A program made the position numbers and the translations under genes. From Ignelater luminosus (taxonomy: Eukaryota > Arthropoda > Insecta > Coleoptera > Elateridae), in contig VTPC01090930.1 of assembly GCA_011009095.1 (NCBI GenBank), positions 1-64,000 on the forward strand: a stretch of 64,000 nt of DNA, read 5' to 3'. The notes under the pieces were generated by a model that saw only the letters and a list, made by a program, of their open reading frames with translations, searched no databases and was not told where the DNA came from. Shown here one piece after another: positions 11,740 through 23,733 of this stretch (position 1 is its first letter; the number at the start of each line of letters is the position of its first letter).

Positions 11740-12185
11740 CTGAAACGACAAATGACATTCTGTTGAAGAATGAAGAATCAAGCGATTAGATGAAACTCTA
11801 ATAAGAAAGCTGGTAAGTATCTTAAAGTCTACCTTGACAGTAAACTCAAATGCAGTATTCACATTAATAAAAAGCTAAACCAGTGCTATACAACACTACA
11901 GATATTAAACCCTTTAATAAACCGCCAATCTACTTTTTGACTACAGTGGAAGTTTCTTCTCCGATCTATACAAACGTATGCTGAAGTCAGTCTAGCTAAA
12001 CTCCATACAAATCAAAATAAAATGCTCCGATCTGCACTTCAAACCCCGTGGTTTGTGCGATAGACAATAATCCATCGCGAGTTAAATGTGCCATACATAG
12101 TTAATCACATTAAAGCTTGAACCTTACGATTTCTTCAAAATATACTAAAATGATGCACCTGAAAATAATTCTTCCCGTCGGACAT
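11740..12185 (+). pseudogene. jockey-like LINE ORF2, C-terminal tail
   Basis: From about 11812 the plus strand reads KYLKVYLDSKLKCSIHI, then LNQCYTTLQILNPLINR, SLAKLHTNQNKMLRSALQTPWFVR, TIIHRELNVPYI and LRFLQNIL. This is the usual post-catalytic order in jockey elements: YLGV.LD, then Y....L.PLI, then LQ...N..LR....PWYV, then I.RDL..P. Stops occur at several points. It is collinear with the 7325-8672 fragment. About 150 residues of RT, including FADD, are missing between them, so either the integrase element replaced them or a deletion accompanied its arrival. Confidence 0.85.
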
Positions 12186-14741
12186 CTGAAAATATACTTA
12201 CTAAAAATACATAAGGCTTTTAGTCTGTGCCTTTTTGGAAGGTTCATTGAGCGCCAAAATTTTCAGAAATTCAACTTTAAGTTTGTAACCAAGCTCTTTT
12301 CAGTCACAGTCTATTTGTTATATTCTTCCTTCTTCGTTCTCATTCAGAAATTTTGCTTCTGGTTTGGTTTAGAAGTCGAGTTGCTGAGGCTTGCTGCCGA
12401 CCTTTTTATCAAAAAGAAATTAGACAGGACTTTTAATTTATTCTTGTTTTTAACTATGGTATGGTTGAATGTAGGAACTCGTAACCTACTTACTGATTCT
12501 GATCATTAAATTGGTGTTGAAGTTATAACAATCAATACACCAACATTGTTTTTTGATCCGCAAGTTAAATACTAACCGGAATTGACAATTGTACCGCTGC
12601 ACAAACAAGTTCAGCGTGCTGTTAAAAATTAAATGAATTTATTAACATCTGGAAATAATAATTTTAAACTCGAAACCAAAAAACATTCTTAATTGCATAT
12701 GGAACTGCCTGTTCTTGTAATCTGCGGTGCAAGTCGTTAAATTATTATAAAGATGTGGAATACACCACCGCACCGGTAATTTTGTACATGTAGAATACTT
12801 CAGTTTAAATAAACGTGTAAAAATGTATAGCTTCTGATCCTACTAAAGACAAGTGACAGTCTTAATGTACCAACATGCAAGTGTTGATGAGTAGTGTAAA
12901 TAGTTCTAAATTGATTTAAACAGGAATACAAAAGAAGCAATCAGAGTATAACATAATTAATAGTTTTTAATTGTTTCGGTTAAACTTTATCCATACCTAG
13001 TAGATATACACAGTTTATTTAATTTCCTAATGTCGAAAGCACCTGTTGCCAACTAAATTCAACAACATATCTCGATAGTTTCCATCAATATAAATTGCAA
13101 TAAAATTTAATCCCTTTTCCTTTAAAGAAAGTAAAATTAAGCGCATGTCGTCTTATTAATTTCCTTCTTTCTAATTCGTTTTTTGGTATCTCTTTCGAAA
13201 AGATTTAAAAGATGAGCTGTAGTAATATCTAGAATTAAATTAAAAATCAGAACACAGAAGTTGTATCCAATTATTGCTGTATCAATGCGAGTGACATTTA
13301 AGTAATTGTCGTAGTGACATTTTGTCGGAGAGATTTAGACTAACGAGATGCCCTGTCTCGAACAGACATAAAACTTTTCGATCTCAGATATTGTCGCGAA
13401 TTCGTCCGTTTTTAAAGATATGTTCATTTTTCTTTAATCGAAGTCTGGAATATAAAATACGCAAAAGATTATATTGCGTATGAAAAGAAAAGGAAATTAA
13501 AAGAAATTATTAAAGAAATGCGTTAGCAGATGTATTGATGATGAAACGTCTTTCAGCTACCGTTTTACACGTCGGCAATTCTACAAATTACAAGGCACGT
13601 CTGATTGCTTTTACCTCTGCCAATTTATATCTCAGATATTGACCTTCGAAATGCAGTTTTAAGTGTATTAGTTTTTAGTCAGTCGATGATGCCTTTTTTA
13701 TGGTTTCGATTTTTATTATTTACTATAAAAGAAACTGGGCATTATCTGTTAATTATCAATATCATATTGCGTTGAGAATATACTCGATTTCTTCTTCAAT
13801 AAAAGGAATGTAAAGAAAATATGTTGTCCGTTATTTAGTCTTTGTTTATGCTTCCTTTTTCTTGTTTATTAGATTTTTAATAAGATGGATTATAAAGATT
13901 TGATTGCGATTGATTTTAGAATTTTCGCGATTATTGCAGGATGAGCATGTGATTTTCTGCAGAATTTATAGAGAATCTTAGACTATTGCCTTTAGATTTT
14001 TTTATGTTGCAATAAAATAGTTTGTTATAATTAATAAGTAAATTTGTGCCATTCAGGTTTTCATTTAGTTTTCATATTGCATTTAAGATTTAGCCTAAAG
14101 AAGGATACACGGGATCAAAAGAAAAACAAATATATCGATAACATCGATTGAAACAGGTGTAGATGATTCTCTTTGTTATTCTTTTTTGCATAAATAAATT
14201 TGAATCTAGAGTGATCTCTACAGTATAGACTATATTTCTTACAGTTTAAAGAGGATCACTGTATGACGAATTTTCTTAACCCACATCGTACTTTTTTGTG
14301 AGTAGGTAGAATCAGATGAATATTTGCCGCATTTGTGATGATACACGGGTGTGGAAACGTTTTCTGCTATGTTTCAGGACAACCTGCATAATTTCTGCAC
14401 AGCTATTGTAGTAATTAATATGTTATCGGTATGGTCATAAATTCATGTAGTACCTGTCACCTTATTTGTTAGTTGAGCCAACTAGTAATCTACTAGGTTG
14501 TTAGATACATGACTATGTGCTTGATGATTCAGTACCTATCACCTCATCTCTGTATACCTTTCATACTAATTCCCCTAATTGTTTAAAAAAACAATATTGG
14601 GCTTATAAGCCTAAGTAATTTATCTGGACGTGTAACTCCAGTCCTGACCTTCATTGAATATTATTTCCGCATGACTCTACATATTTGGAAGAATCCTTAG
14701 TTGAATGTGGGGTAACAGATCAATGGTATTGGTATTTACCA
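12186..14741. other. unassigned AT-rich sequence
   Basis: A 130-codon open frame (12117-12509) overlaps the LINE tail at its start and then encodes Phe/Leu-rich text without any motif, so I do not call it a gene. Nothing else is supportable. A short pair of similar phrases (AGTACCTGTCACC / AGTACCTATCACC) lies at 14449-14545. Confidence 0.55.
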
Positions 14742-15205
14742 TCAAACTCTGGCACGTAGTATCTATATAGACCCTTAGACTTTCTGTTTACTGAAAATAA
14801 ACTTATAACAGCTTCTCTAGCCTCTTTTTAAAATCTTTGTAAAGTTTTTAGCAGTCTTTTACAGAAAACTTTTGTCAGTATTTAAGATTTCCTGATGATT
14901 TTATTATGCGAGTATTTTGTAAGTTAGATTATCTACGTTGCCCAATCTTGTGTTATTCTAGCTATCTGAACAATCTGCTAGCATTGGACCGCATTGATAA
15001 TGATTATCAAGGCACATTTCTCTTTGTATTTGATATAATTAATGCATGAAGTCCTCTATTTAGAAACGTCGCGAATTGATACCTTGCTAAATGCATAAAG
15101 GATACTGAACCAGCGCATGCTCCCTTGACCTTCAGTTTGACAACTTTCACAGGGTCAGATTAGCTGAATCTGACCTCAAGGCTGTAGAATTTTAAATTTT
15201 GGACC
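14742..15205. repeat. dispersed repeat, copy 2, interrupted by about 280 bp
   Basis: 14742-14813 and 15091-15205 match the contiguous block 2666-2890 in the same orientation. Between the two matching parts (14814-15090) lie about 280 bp absent from copy 1, so either copy 2 gained an insertion there or copy 1 lost this part. No coding capacity. Confidence 0.7.
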
Positions 15206-15584
15206 TACTAGAGTAGACTGGCTCAGGAGTGTCTAGACTCCTAATCTGCCGGACCGGACTCTGCGAACTCATCTACCTTCTGTTTTCCAGCATTTGTTGT
15301 GTTCAGAAACTCAAACAAACCTCACTTACGATCCTTCTTTTTGCGAGTTTCTCTGGGGAATCTATGCATTGCTAAACTAAAGCGGATTTAGTCCTAGTGA
15401 TTAAACTTATTTAAATCGAAACAGATGTTTATACACAGTTATGCTCTTGATGTAACAACCACTGACAAAATGCACAAACAAATCTGCTCCCAAAGCTGTG
15501 ATATACTTTTCTCAGACGGTACTTTACACATTTCCCTTTGCAGTAAGTACTCGTACTCTTGTTAATTCGTTTCTTTTGTGGAAT
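15206..15584. other. unassigned sequence
   Basis: No supportable feature. It may contain the left edge of the inverted LINE segment. Confidence 0.5.
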
Positions 15585-16304
15585 TCAATATTCCTATAGA
15601 ATGTCCTTGAAACAAAATCAAAAGCATTCTTATAATCGATAAAGGTAGCTTACAAAGGATTGCCCCGTTCCAAAGTCTGTTCAATTATTATTCTTAGTGA
15701 GTTGACAAGACCTATGCAGCTTTGACTTTGCCTAAAGCCAGCTTGTTCCTTGCGCAATTTCTGCTTCACTACCCGCTCTGACATTATTCTGCAAAGCAAT
15801 ATTGAGGGGGATAATAAAAGAGTGATGCCCCTCCCCCATTTATTGCAATTTGTAGGATCACCTTTCTTTGGCAATTTAATCATCAGGCTTCCCTTACATT
15901 CTTCCGGTATTTCCTTCTCCTCGCATACCTTTTGAAATACAAGTAGCAGCATTTTTGCGAAGATCGACTTTCCTGCTTTTAGGATATCAGAGGGAATGTT
16001 ATCTGCGCCTGGAGCCTTCCCACTTTTTGTTCGCTTTAGTGCTGCTTGTATTTTGTTTAATGTCGGAAGCTCCAGTATGATGGTGGGATTTGGGATCCCT
16101 TGGACAGTTTCATATCTTTCAGACCAGCAAAGTGTTCTCTCCATCTGCACAAGTAGTCCTGCTTCAACGTCAGCAGCTTACCGATAGTGTCTCCCACTGG
16201 TCTAGCAGCGCTAAATTTCTTTTTCGCTAACTGCTTTGTTATCTGATACTACTCCTTCATATCCCCCCTAGCAGTTTTCCCCCTTCTTTGAGAGTTCGCC
16301 CATC
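15585..16304 (-). pseudogene. LINE ORF2, inverted 5' segment: linker and first RT blocks
   Basis: Read on the minus strand from 16304 downward: KTARGDMKE, then QLAKKKFSAARPVGD, then WREHFAGL. The open frame 16150-15650 follows with TKSGKAPGADNIPSDILKAG, EIPEECKGSLMIKLPKKGD, RGITLLLSPS and LRKEQAGFRQSQSC. It then continues past a stop with FIDYKNAFDFVSR, the first catalytic RT aspartate block, to about 15585. These are RT blocks in correct order. The following blocks are on the other strand from 16308, which fits an inversion made at insertion (twin priming). The LPKKGD..NCN.W type tail is common in invertebrate LINEs. I do not assign a clade. Confidence 0.88.
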
Positions 16305-16307
16305 CAG

Positions 16308-17262
16308 ATTATATACATAGTTAAAAGTTTCTATGAAGACTATCGGTGCAAAATGCTACGCAACCGGAAGAAATCCGAACCCATAAAAGTAACCATTGAA
16401 GTCAAACAGGGTTGCATATTGTAACCTACCCGTTTCATCCTTGTTCTAGACAGAGTAATGAGATCAGCCTTAGGGAACAAAACGAGAGGGATTCAGTGGG
16501 GGTTAAGGAGAGGTTGGAAGACCTAGACTTCGCAGGTGACATTTGTCTGCTGAGTCAACGTTTTCCGCATATGGAATTGAAAGTGGGAGGCTTTTGTGAA
16601 GAAGGCGAGGAAACAAGTCTGAAAATCAACTTTACAAAGACAAAAGAAATAAGGACCAACGCACTACACTCCCAATAAATTAGCTCCAGCTGGTAAGGAA
16701 ATAGAGCAGTTAGAAGAATTCACCTACCTTGTGAGCATGGTTTCGACGATAGGTGAAACACAAGAGGACGTAAAGGCCCGAATCCTTAAAGCGAACAGCG
16801 CTTTTGTACAGTTCTACAAGTTATGGAAAAATAGAAATCTTTCAAAGAAAATGAAACTAAGAATTTTTAATGCCAACGTTATATCTGTTCTTCTTTATGG
16901 ATGTGAGACACGGAAAATAAATATGACGATTAGAAAGCACCTTCAGGTCTTCGTTAATCGATGTTAAAGGAGTGTTCTGGTCAAACATAATTACGAATGA
17001 GCAACTGTGGCAGAAAGTAAGACAAAAGCCAATTGAGAGGCAAATAAAAGAGAGAAAGCAATTGAAAAGGCTGCACTAGATTAGAACCATGGGGTAAAAG
17101 GAAAGTGGGAAGGCTAAGAAGAACATGGAGGAAAACCATTGAAGAGGAGCTGAGTGCCTTGGGGAAGACATGGAGCGAAGCGAAGGCGTGTTAAGGCAGG
17201 ACAGAGACAGATGGCGGAAATTAAGGGAAGCTCTATGTTCCGGAAGGAACTACAGGACATAA
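16308..17262 (+). pseudogene. LINE ORF2, 3' segment: RT catalytic block to C-terminus
   Basis: The plus strand reads QIIYIVKSFYEDYRCKMLRN, then VKQGCIL (canonical VRQGC.LSP), then LDRVMRSALGNKTRGIQWG. In a shifted frame it continues RLEDLDFAGDICLLSQ, where the catalytic F/YADD is FAGD, so the first of the paired Asp is Gly. TSLKINFTKTKEI and ARILKANSAFVQFYKLWKNRNLS follow, with KMKLRIFNANVISVLLYGCET and finally DRDRWRKLREALCSGRNYR, ending at TAA 17260-17262. Several frameshifts separate the blocks. It continues exactly where the inverted segment leaves off, so both are one insertion. It is defective by its frames and by the active-site change. Confidence 0.9.
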
Positions 17263-20218
17263 GTCAAGTAAGCGTTGTTAATTCTTTATGCGTTAGGTAC
17301 AGTTAATAGCGCTGTTTATTATAAAGTCTGAAGTCTGGTAAGAGTTTAGGTTTGTTCACTTGTTTTAATTTGAAGTGTTAATTTGGCTACTGCCACACTC
17401 TGTTGCGATATTTTGTCGCGACGTTTTGGAAACTGATTTTGCTTTCGTCCTCAGATGTTCGCCCTTGGAAGACCGACTTGGTTCATTATTTTACTTTCTT
17501 TTGTAAATCTTTGACCTCACCAGGATTCGAACTAAGAACAATGTTCTGATAATATTATTTCTTGTTAGAACTATTGGGAAAAACCCCCAGTTCCAATTTA
17601 AGTTGGTCTTATGTAAAAAAACCAAAAAAGTTGTTTGTGCTACTTTAACTCTCTTTTCCTACTTAACCACTTGTTTAATTAGCCAGGATCCAGCGTCCAG
17701 CATTACTAGAAAGTTCCTTCTAAATTATTTGCTTATCTAAATTGAAAGAAACTATTACCAAATCAAACTTTGAGTGCATGTATAGGCTGTCGTTGTTACT
17801 TGTTACTTTGATGCTTGTAAAACTTTAACAGGTAGGATAATCTAAGACTTGCGGAAGTTTAAACTTTGTGGGAATATAGTCTTTCTTTACCAGCTTAGAG
17901 CAAGAACCACCATAGCCAGTTTGTAAGCAGTTAAGATATAAACTAAAGCAAAGTTAACACTGAACTTGATCGTGAAGCATTACGGCTTTAATTAAACCAA
18001 GCGTCAGAAGTTGACAAGTTACAAGAAATCGTAGAATCTATAAAATAGAACTAGATTTTAAAAATTGCTTTTGGTACTTTTTATGGTCTTGATCACTCTT
18101 CAACCAAATAGCTTTAGATACGTGCTGCTGCATCGTCACCTAGTTGATCAGCACTTATGTATTGAATGCAGCCTCAGGTATCGGACAAGACTTTTCTTTG
18201 TGCTCTTTAATGAACACTAGCTGGTTTTGCGTTGCCCCTTGTTTGCTGGCCTCTTTATGTGTTGATCTTTTGACCAAGTAAAATTTCTCCTTTAATTGAT
18301 ATCGATAAACTGAAAGGCATAATAGATTTCCTAGAACTAGTGCAGTCTTCGCTTGGTAAATTAAGCCTGCTACCTTTTCTCTTCTCGCAGCGGCATAATT
18401 GTTTGGTGTAATGATCCAACACGCAACAGACAGACGCATGAAATATTAAAAATGAAAATAGATACCTTTCGAGTAGTTTGCTTCTAGGTGGAAATAGATC
18501 TTCAAATATTTCTCTTGTTAGTAATAATACATTAGTAATTTTGATGCTTCATTTTGTCCTGTTAGGTTTAGGGGTTTGCATTTTGCATTGTATCTCAATG
18601 TCTTGATCAAAGTAGTTTTAAGCCGCAAAGTATTTTTCTGCAAATTCTATTCCGTAATTTAAGAAGGTGAGATATTTGAGGTTAATTTAAGAAATTTCAG
18701 TAAAATGCGGTTTTACCAAATAAGGCGATTTTTGTGAAATTGGCACTATAAAATGTTATTTATGAAACACAATTTCAAGATTCAGTTTACTCAACTCGTA
18801 AAATATGGTCAAGTATTCAGAACCGTACCTTAAGATTTCGTTACATTAACATATTGATAGTTTAAGTAAACAGAATCCTTTTAAAGTGGATTATTTATAT
18901 ACATCTCAACAAAAAATTATAAGTAATAATTATTGTAGCATGAAGAGCAAAATAATAGCACAATTATCTACCTAAAAAGGGATAATCGTCCATAGCTAAA
19001 CAACTAACATTTCTGCAAGTTCAATGAAAACGTCTTCAACCAGTTAATAAAATATTTAATAATAAAACCCTGTCGAATGTAGTTTTCTTTTTATTGGTAA
19101 AGTATCAAGTTATACAGCACGTTATAAAATCAATATGTTCGTAAAATGTATAATTTGCTGCTAAAGATGGTATTGAAACATTTTTATGGGCACATTAATA
19201 AATGTGTAAAAATAAACATGGACTGACCTGTAAACCCAGAATTATATACTTTTTTTTCTGAATCTTCATATAAATTAAAGATCCAGACTAACAACAAAAC
19301 CAGTACTATATAAGAGCATTAAAATCATTTCCGCTGTTAATTGATTAAACTTATAGAGAAGGACCACACACAGGAATATGAGTATTAAAGTTAAAATCGG
19401 AATACATAACTTGAGATTAGACTGTGACGAGACCTCAAGTTATGGATTTTAAATGAAAGACGGTCACAGTCTGAAATAAATCGTACATTTGAAATTGTAA
19501 TATGCAATTCGTTATAGACGCATCTAGTGGAGAACAATAACAATATGAGCGGCAAATACCACTCTACGTTCTCGAGGAATTCCACATTACATTGCAAAGA
19601 CTGCATTTTAGATCTTCTACAATAGTGATACTTTATGAAATCGCAAATATCAAAGTTATTTGCTATTCTTTTGTTTATTTTTGTGTACATACAAGAGAAC
19701 GTAACGCCATTTTAGATTTACGCTTGCGTGAAGGTTGAAATTATTAGAATTTATATTTTCAACAGTTATTAATAAAAAGAGATAAAAATAAATCACAGGA
19801 ATTTAATAAATAAAAACTAAGTAGCAATAAATATTAAAAAGAAAACGGATAAACATTAATTCAATATTATTTCTTTTTTCTGATACCATAAATCGAAACA
19901 TGGATTATAAATTGTTACAAATATCGTAGAAACAAGGTGTGTGTGGCCGGTAATAAATAGTTGTCGTTACAGACTCCCTGTGTAGATTCGGTGAAATGGA
20001 TAACAGTATATAAATAATAGCACTTGATTTGTACATTTTTATACCTAATCAGAAATAAAAATTGGAATTTTTATTTTAGAGAAGCAAACATCGATCTCGA
20101 ATTACTTGTACTACGACATCTGCTGATAAATTATTGAAAAGAATTTTTATTGAGAATTCAGATATTTCGAAAGCTAATGATGTAGAATTAACCGTAAACA
20201 TTAAAAACTCAATTTATA
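17263..20218. other. LINE 3' flank and unassigned sequence
   Basis: A short stretch at 17405-17450 contains, on the minus strand, CTGAGGACGAAAGC followed by a copy of AAAACGTCG, resembling the foldback motif at 50867-50971. A minus-strand open frame of 94 codons (18439-18155) has no recognisable motif. I see nothing else. Confidence 0.45.
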
Positions 20219-23200
20219 CAGGGTGTCCAACTTTCCCGAGCTCAACATAGAAATCTAGGTAACTCGTTTAAGATAGAACCAAGTTGGTGTTTTGTTATTT
20301 TGGGTGGTACCTTGCAAATCTCTGTATCAGAACAGAATTGGTCCTATATCGATAACTAATATCTAATAACATTTTATATGGGAACTAGGAAAAGTTATTA
20401 CTGTCCAAATAAGTCAATCTAGATCTCTTTCTACATTTCTCAAAAATGTAAGTAGAGATAGCATCACAGTTTAGTGATCATCATATAGGCTTTTACACTC
20501 ATCGTGTCTTCTGAGAAAAGAAAAGCAATTTGTGTATATATTTTTAAATAAATCATTTAAATAGATGCGTACCGATGCATCTGTCGCAGAGATTAAACAT
20601 GCAAGGTGTTGTGCAATATTCTAGCCGAATAGTTGAAGCATGTTCATTTGCCTAGACTTTTTTCCAGCTCAATATAGATCAAAACAGAGCTAAACCAAAG
20701 ATAGTTTTGTGTTCCTATGTCCCGTCAACATATTCAGCTTGCTCGTAAAAATATTAAAGACACGTTTTAACAAACCGCTTTGGATGTAAGCAGCATCTTC
20801 TACTTGCGCAATAGATAAATCTTTTTTTTCCATTGATCATGAAGTGGAAAATTGTCGTCTCAATATTAAGAAAAATTTTATTGCTCTTCCAAAAAAATGT
20901 TACCGAAAGATATCTAAGAAGAAATTTCTAAACTACATTTTCTTTGCGATATAAGTATAACGAGTATGTTGGGCAACAAAACAAATATGTCACTGTATTA
21001 GTTTCCCAATTTCAAAGTGTTTAAAGAAGTGTCAAACTGTGGTAAAAGACCTAATGCTCAGTCATGGAGACATTTAAACATCGAAAAGTCTGATACTATT
21101 AAGAACATTCTTTGCTTACGAATTGAAGATAACGGTACTATTGGTGGTAGTGCTTCTATACAAATGCAACAGTGTAGATGAGATGTTGATTTTTTTATGA
21201 GCAAAAGAAAACAATATGCAAGAACTATAGTAGGACCAGTGTGGCGGACGGTTGTGAGAGATGGTCATCGTGGGCTTACTAAACCCGCAATCAGAAATCA
21301 ACCGATGGAAGTAGTTCAGCTCCTTCCCAAGGCATGGACGTTCGTTGGGCAGCACTGCAGCCCAGTGCTTACGCCTTCTAACGTAGAGTGAACTAGAACC
21401 CAACGGAAAACCAGGACCGAAAGGAAACAAAGATGAAAAAAGGTGGGATATCACAATCACTTCACACCAAACACTACTCTTAAAGGTTATATAGTAGTTG
21501 TATGTCTACTGTCTGCAAAATTCTAATGAAGCTGCCAAGTTTTTGAAAGCTATTAGTCTATTAACCAGATAGATATAATCGGATAAAGCATAAAAGCTCG
21601 AATTATTAAGAAATTATAATTTGAAAGTTAGAGGTTAGATTGCGATTCTGTAGTGGATAAACTGTTCATTTTTAATTAAAGAAAAAAATTAATTCATTGT
21701 AGCAATCGATGTAAATTACTTAATTTACCTCTTGTTGAAAAATTGTTACAGTGAATTTTGTAAAGGCAATTGGTTACTGTGAATAATTTATTAAAATTTG
21801 AAAGTGAAATCTGTTCATGTATTCATTTTCTATTCGTAACTAATTTAGAAGTATAACTACAATTATACTTAATTGATACATTGTAAGAAGTTATCATATT
21901 CAACATAACGTGGTGTAGTGGTAAAAAAGCTATCGATGAATTCATATCATCTTTTGAGTATCATCATAAGTGATGTGAGACTTTTGAGTTGTTTGATTAA
22001 TGAACATTGCCTCCAGCATTAAAAACCGAAGTGGTCGTTTTCATTTCTAGATTTTAAATTCCAACTTTTGCTTTTCCTGAAAATTACAGGATGTTTAAGG
22101 TAAAAAATCATCATTCATAAATAATTCTTATCACATATTGATTAATGGTTTTAATTTTATACCGAAGATTTTAGTATCATAAAAATATAATTTTAGTATG
22201 TGTATATTTTCTCTCTCACCAAATTTTGCTATTACAGGTGCATTTTACAACTCAGTTCAACTTTTCGTTATTCATTAATAATAATAAAGTAAGTCTTCGA
22301 AGAGAATTTATCTTCAAAGCATCTACACGATCATTAGCTCCACCAACAACAATCGATAAAATATTAAGATCGAATCCAACACGTACAATCATTTATCATA
22401 ATTTTTTTAGTTCGAGATACCATAAAGTCATGCAGTAGCGTCATTCTGTCAGTCATAGGTAGCCATGTAACAAATGACTTCTCACCTGTGTGTCGGCGGC
22501 GAATGATTGCGGTGGTCCAGACTACCGTGGTTCTTATAACCCCGGTGATATGTGCGTTATAGACAGCAATGATATATTATCTACATCAGACGTCACAGGT
22601 TTTTATAATTTCCATTGCGTTTCTTATGAACTTTTGATCAAACTAATTTAATGTCTGATGATGTTATTCTGGTTTGGTTTTGCTTCTTGATATTTTATTA
22701 ACTTGGCTATTTCTGCTTTTTATTAAACCATACTGAACATTGAAAAGTAATAGGAATTTAACGATTCTTGTACACAAAACTCAGTTATGCTTAAATTTAT
22801 TTACTCATTTTTTAAATATTTAATCTTGACTGTTCTACGTAAAATACTTTAGTAATCTTTTTAATATTATTCAATTACATTAGCATCAAGTTTATAAACC
22901 TTTGTGGGTTACAATTTGGAACATACTTAACAAGGGTTTATAGAATTTTCAATGTTATCTGATAGACTAGCTCAATAACAAACGTTACATAATTAATAGA
23001 TTTAGTTTGAAGTAGTTATTGCTAAATAATCAAATAAACTTTTATGACATTTTGACATTTGTTCTTTATTAGAAAAAGTGATTATTTCTAAAAATTAAAT
23101 TGTCTATGAAACCATGATATACACCTACTTTACTATCATTATTAAATTATTCCTGTGTTTAGTTCACCTATCAATGATGCAATTTCCAGTTTGTCTCTTT

Positions 23201-23700
23201 ACATAGGCATTTTACTAAGTTACACAGCTATGTAGACTGTCGAGTACAAAATGTGTTTAAAACTCAATTTCGTTATCAAAGGAATCAATCATTTGTACAT
23301 TAAAACAGTTATACCGATTATGTAAAGCAATCTAAACTTCAAGAAGAGTTTTGTAAATCTAAATTACAATTTTTTAGAAATCTTGCAAAACTCTGCCTTA
23401 GTTCCATGCCTTTCTGATTACTAAACGTATAGTAAACACTAATTAAAAACTTGATTCTAGTCTTCTCCTAGGATCATCTTTTGACACTAGTGTCGCTGAT
23501 GTAATAGACTCTTGTTTAACAAGGAACCAAAAGTGATATTAAGCACAATAATTTTTGATAAACCTACTTACGAATTTCATAAAATATTGAAAATCTATAA
23601 TTTTGAATGTTTGCATTGCCTGTTATGGTTGCTATTTTTTAGATTTTAGATACTGCAAACAGTTATAGAAACAACTGCTTTAAGAGTATATATATAGAGC
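20219..23700. other. unassigned sequence
   Basis: CAGGGTGTCC at 20219-20228 resembles the start of some transposon ends, but no partner was found. A slightly GC-richer patch at 21190-21430 and another at 22440-22580 carry no recognisable motif. The rest is AT-rich and featureless to my reading. Confidence 0.5.
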
Positions 23701-23733
23701 ACTAGAGCCCATGGCTTGTTGTGTTGTTCGGTA

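Noticed and set aside
12117-12509. Plus-strand 130-codon open frame
   Set aside because: Its first codons overlap LINE tail in another frame, and the rest is Phe/Leu-rich with no motif, so a chance frame is more likely than a membrane protein.
17521-17560. GTTCGAATCCTG on the minus strand, resembling a tRNA T-arm (B box)
   Set aside because: No matching A box, cloverleaf arms or acceptor stem could be built around it.
18155-18439. Minus-strand open frame of 94 codons
   Set aside because: No signal peptide, repeat or family motif. Length and composition are compatible with chance.
20219-20300. CAGGGTGTCC, similar to the start of some transposon ends
   Set aside because: No inverted or direct partner within several kilobases and no coding remnant.
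21116-21460. Overlapping open frames on both strands
   Set aside because: Open on both strands because of local composition. Neither translation has a recognisable domain.
22239-22288. Exon-like unit with acceptor CTATTACAG and donor AAAGTAAGT
   Set aside because: Good splice-like edges, but the 17-codon content is uninformative and no partner exon was found.
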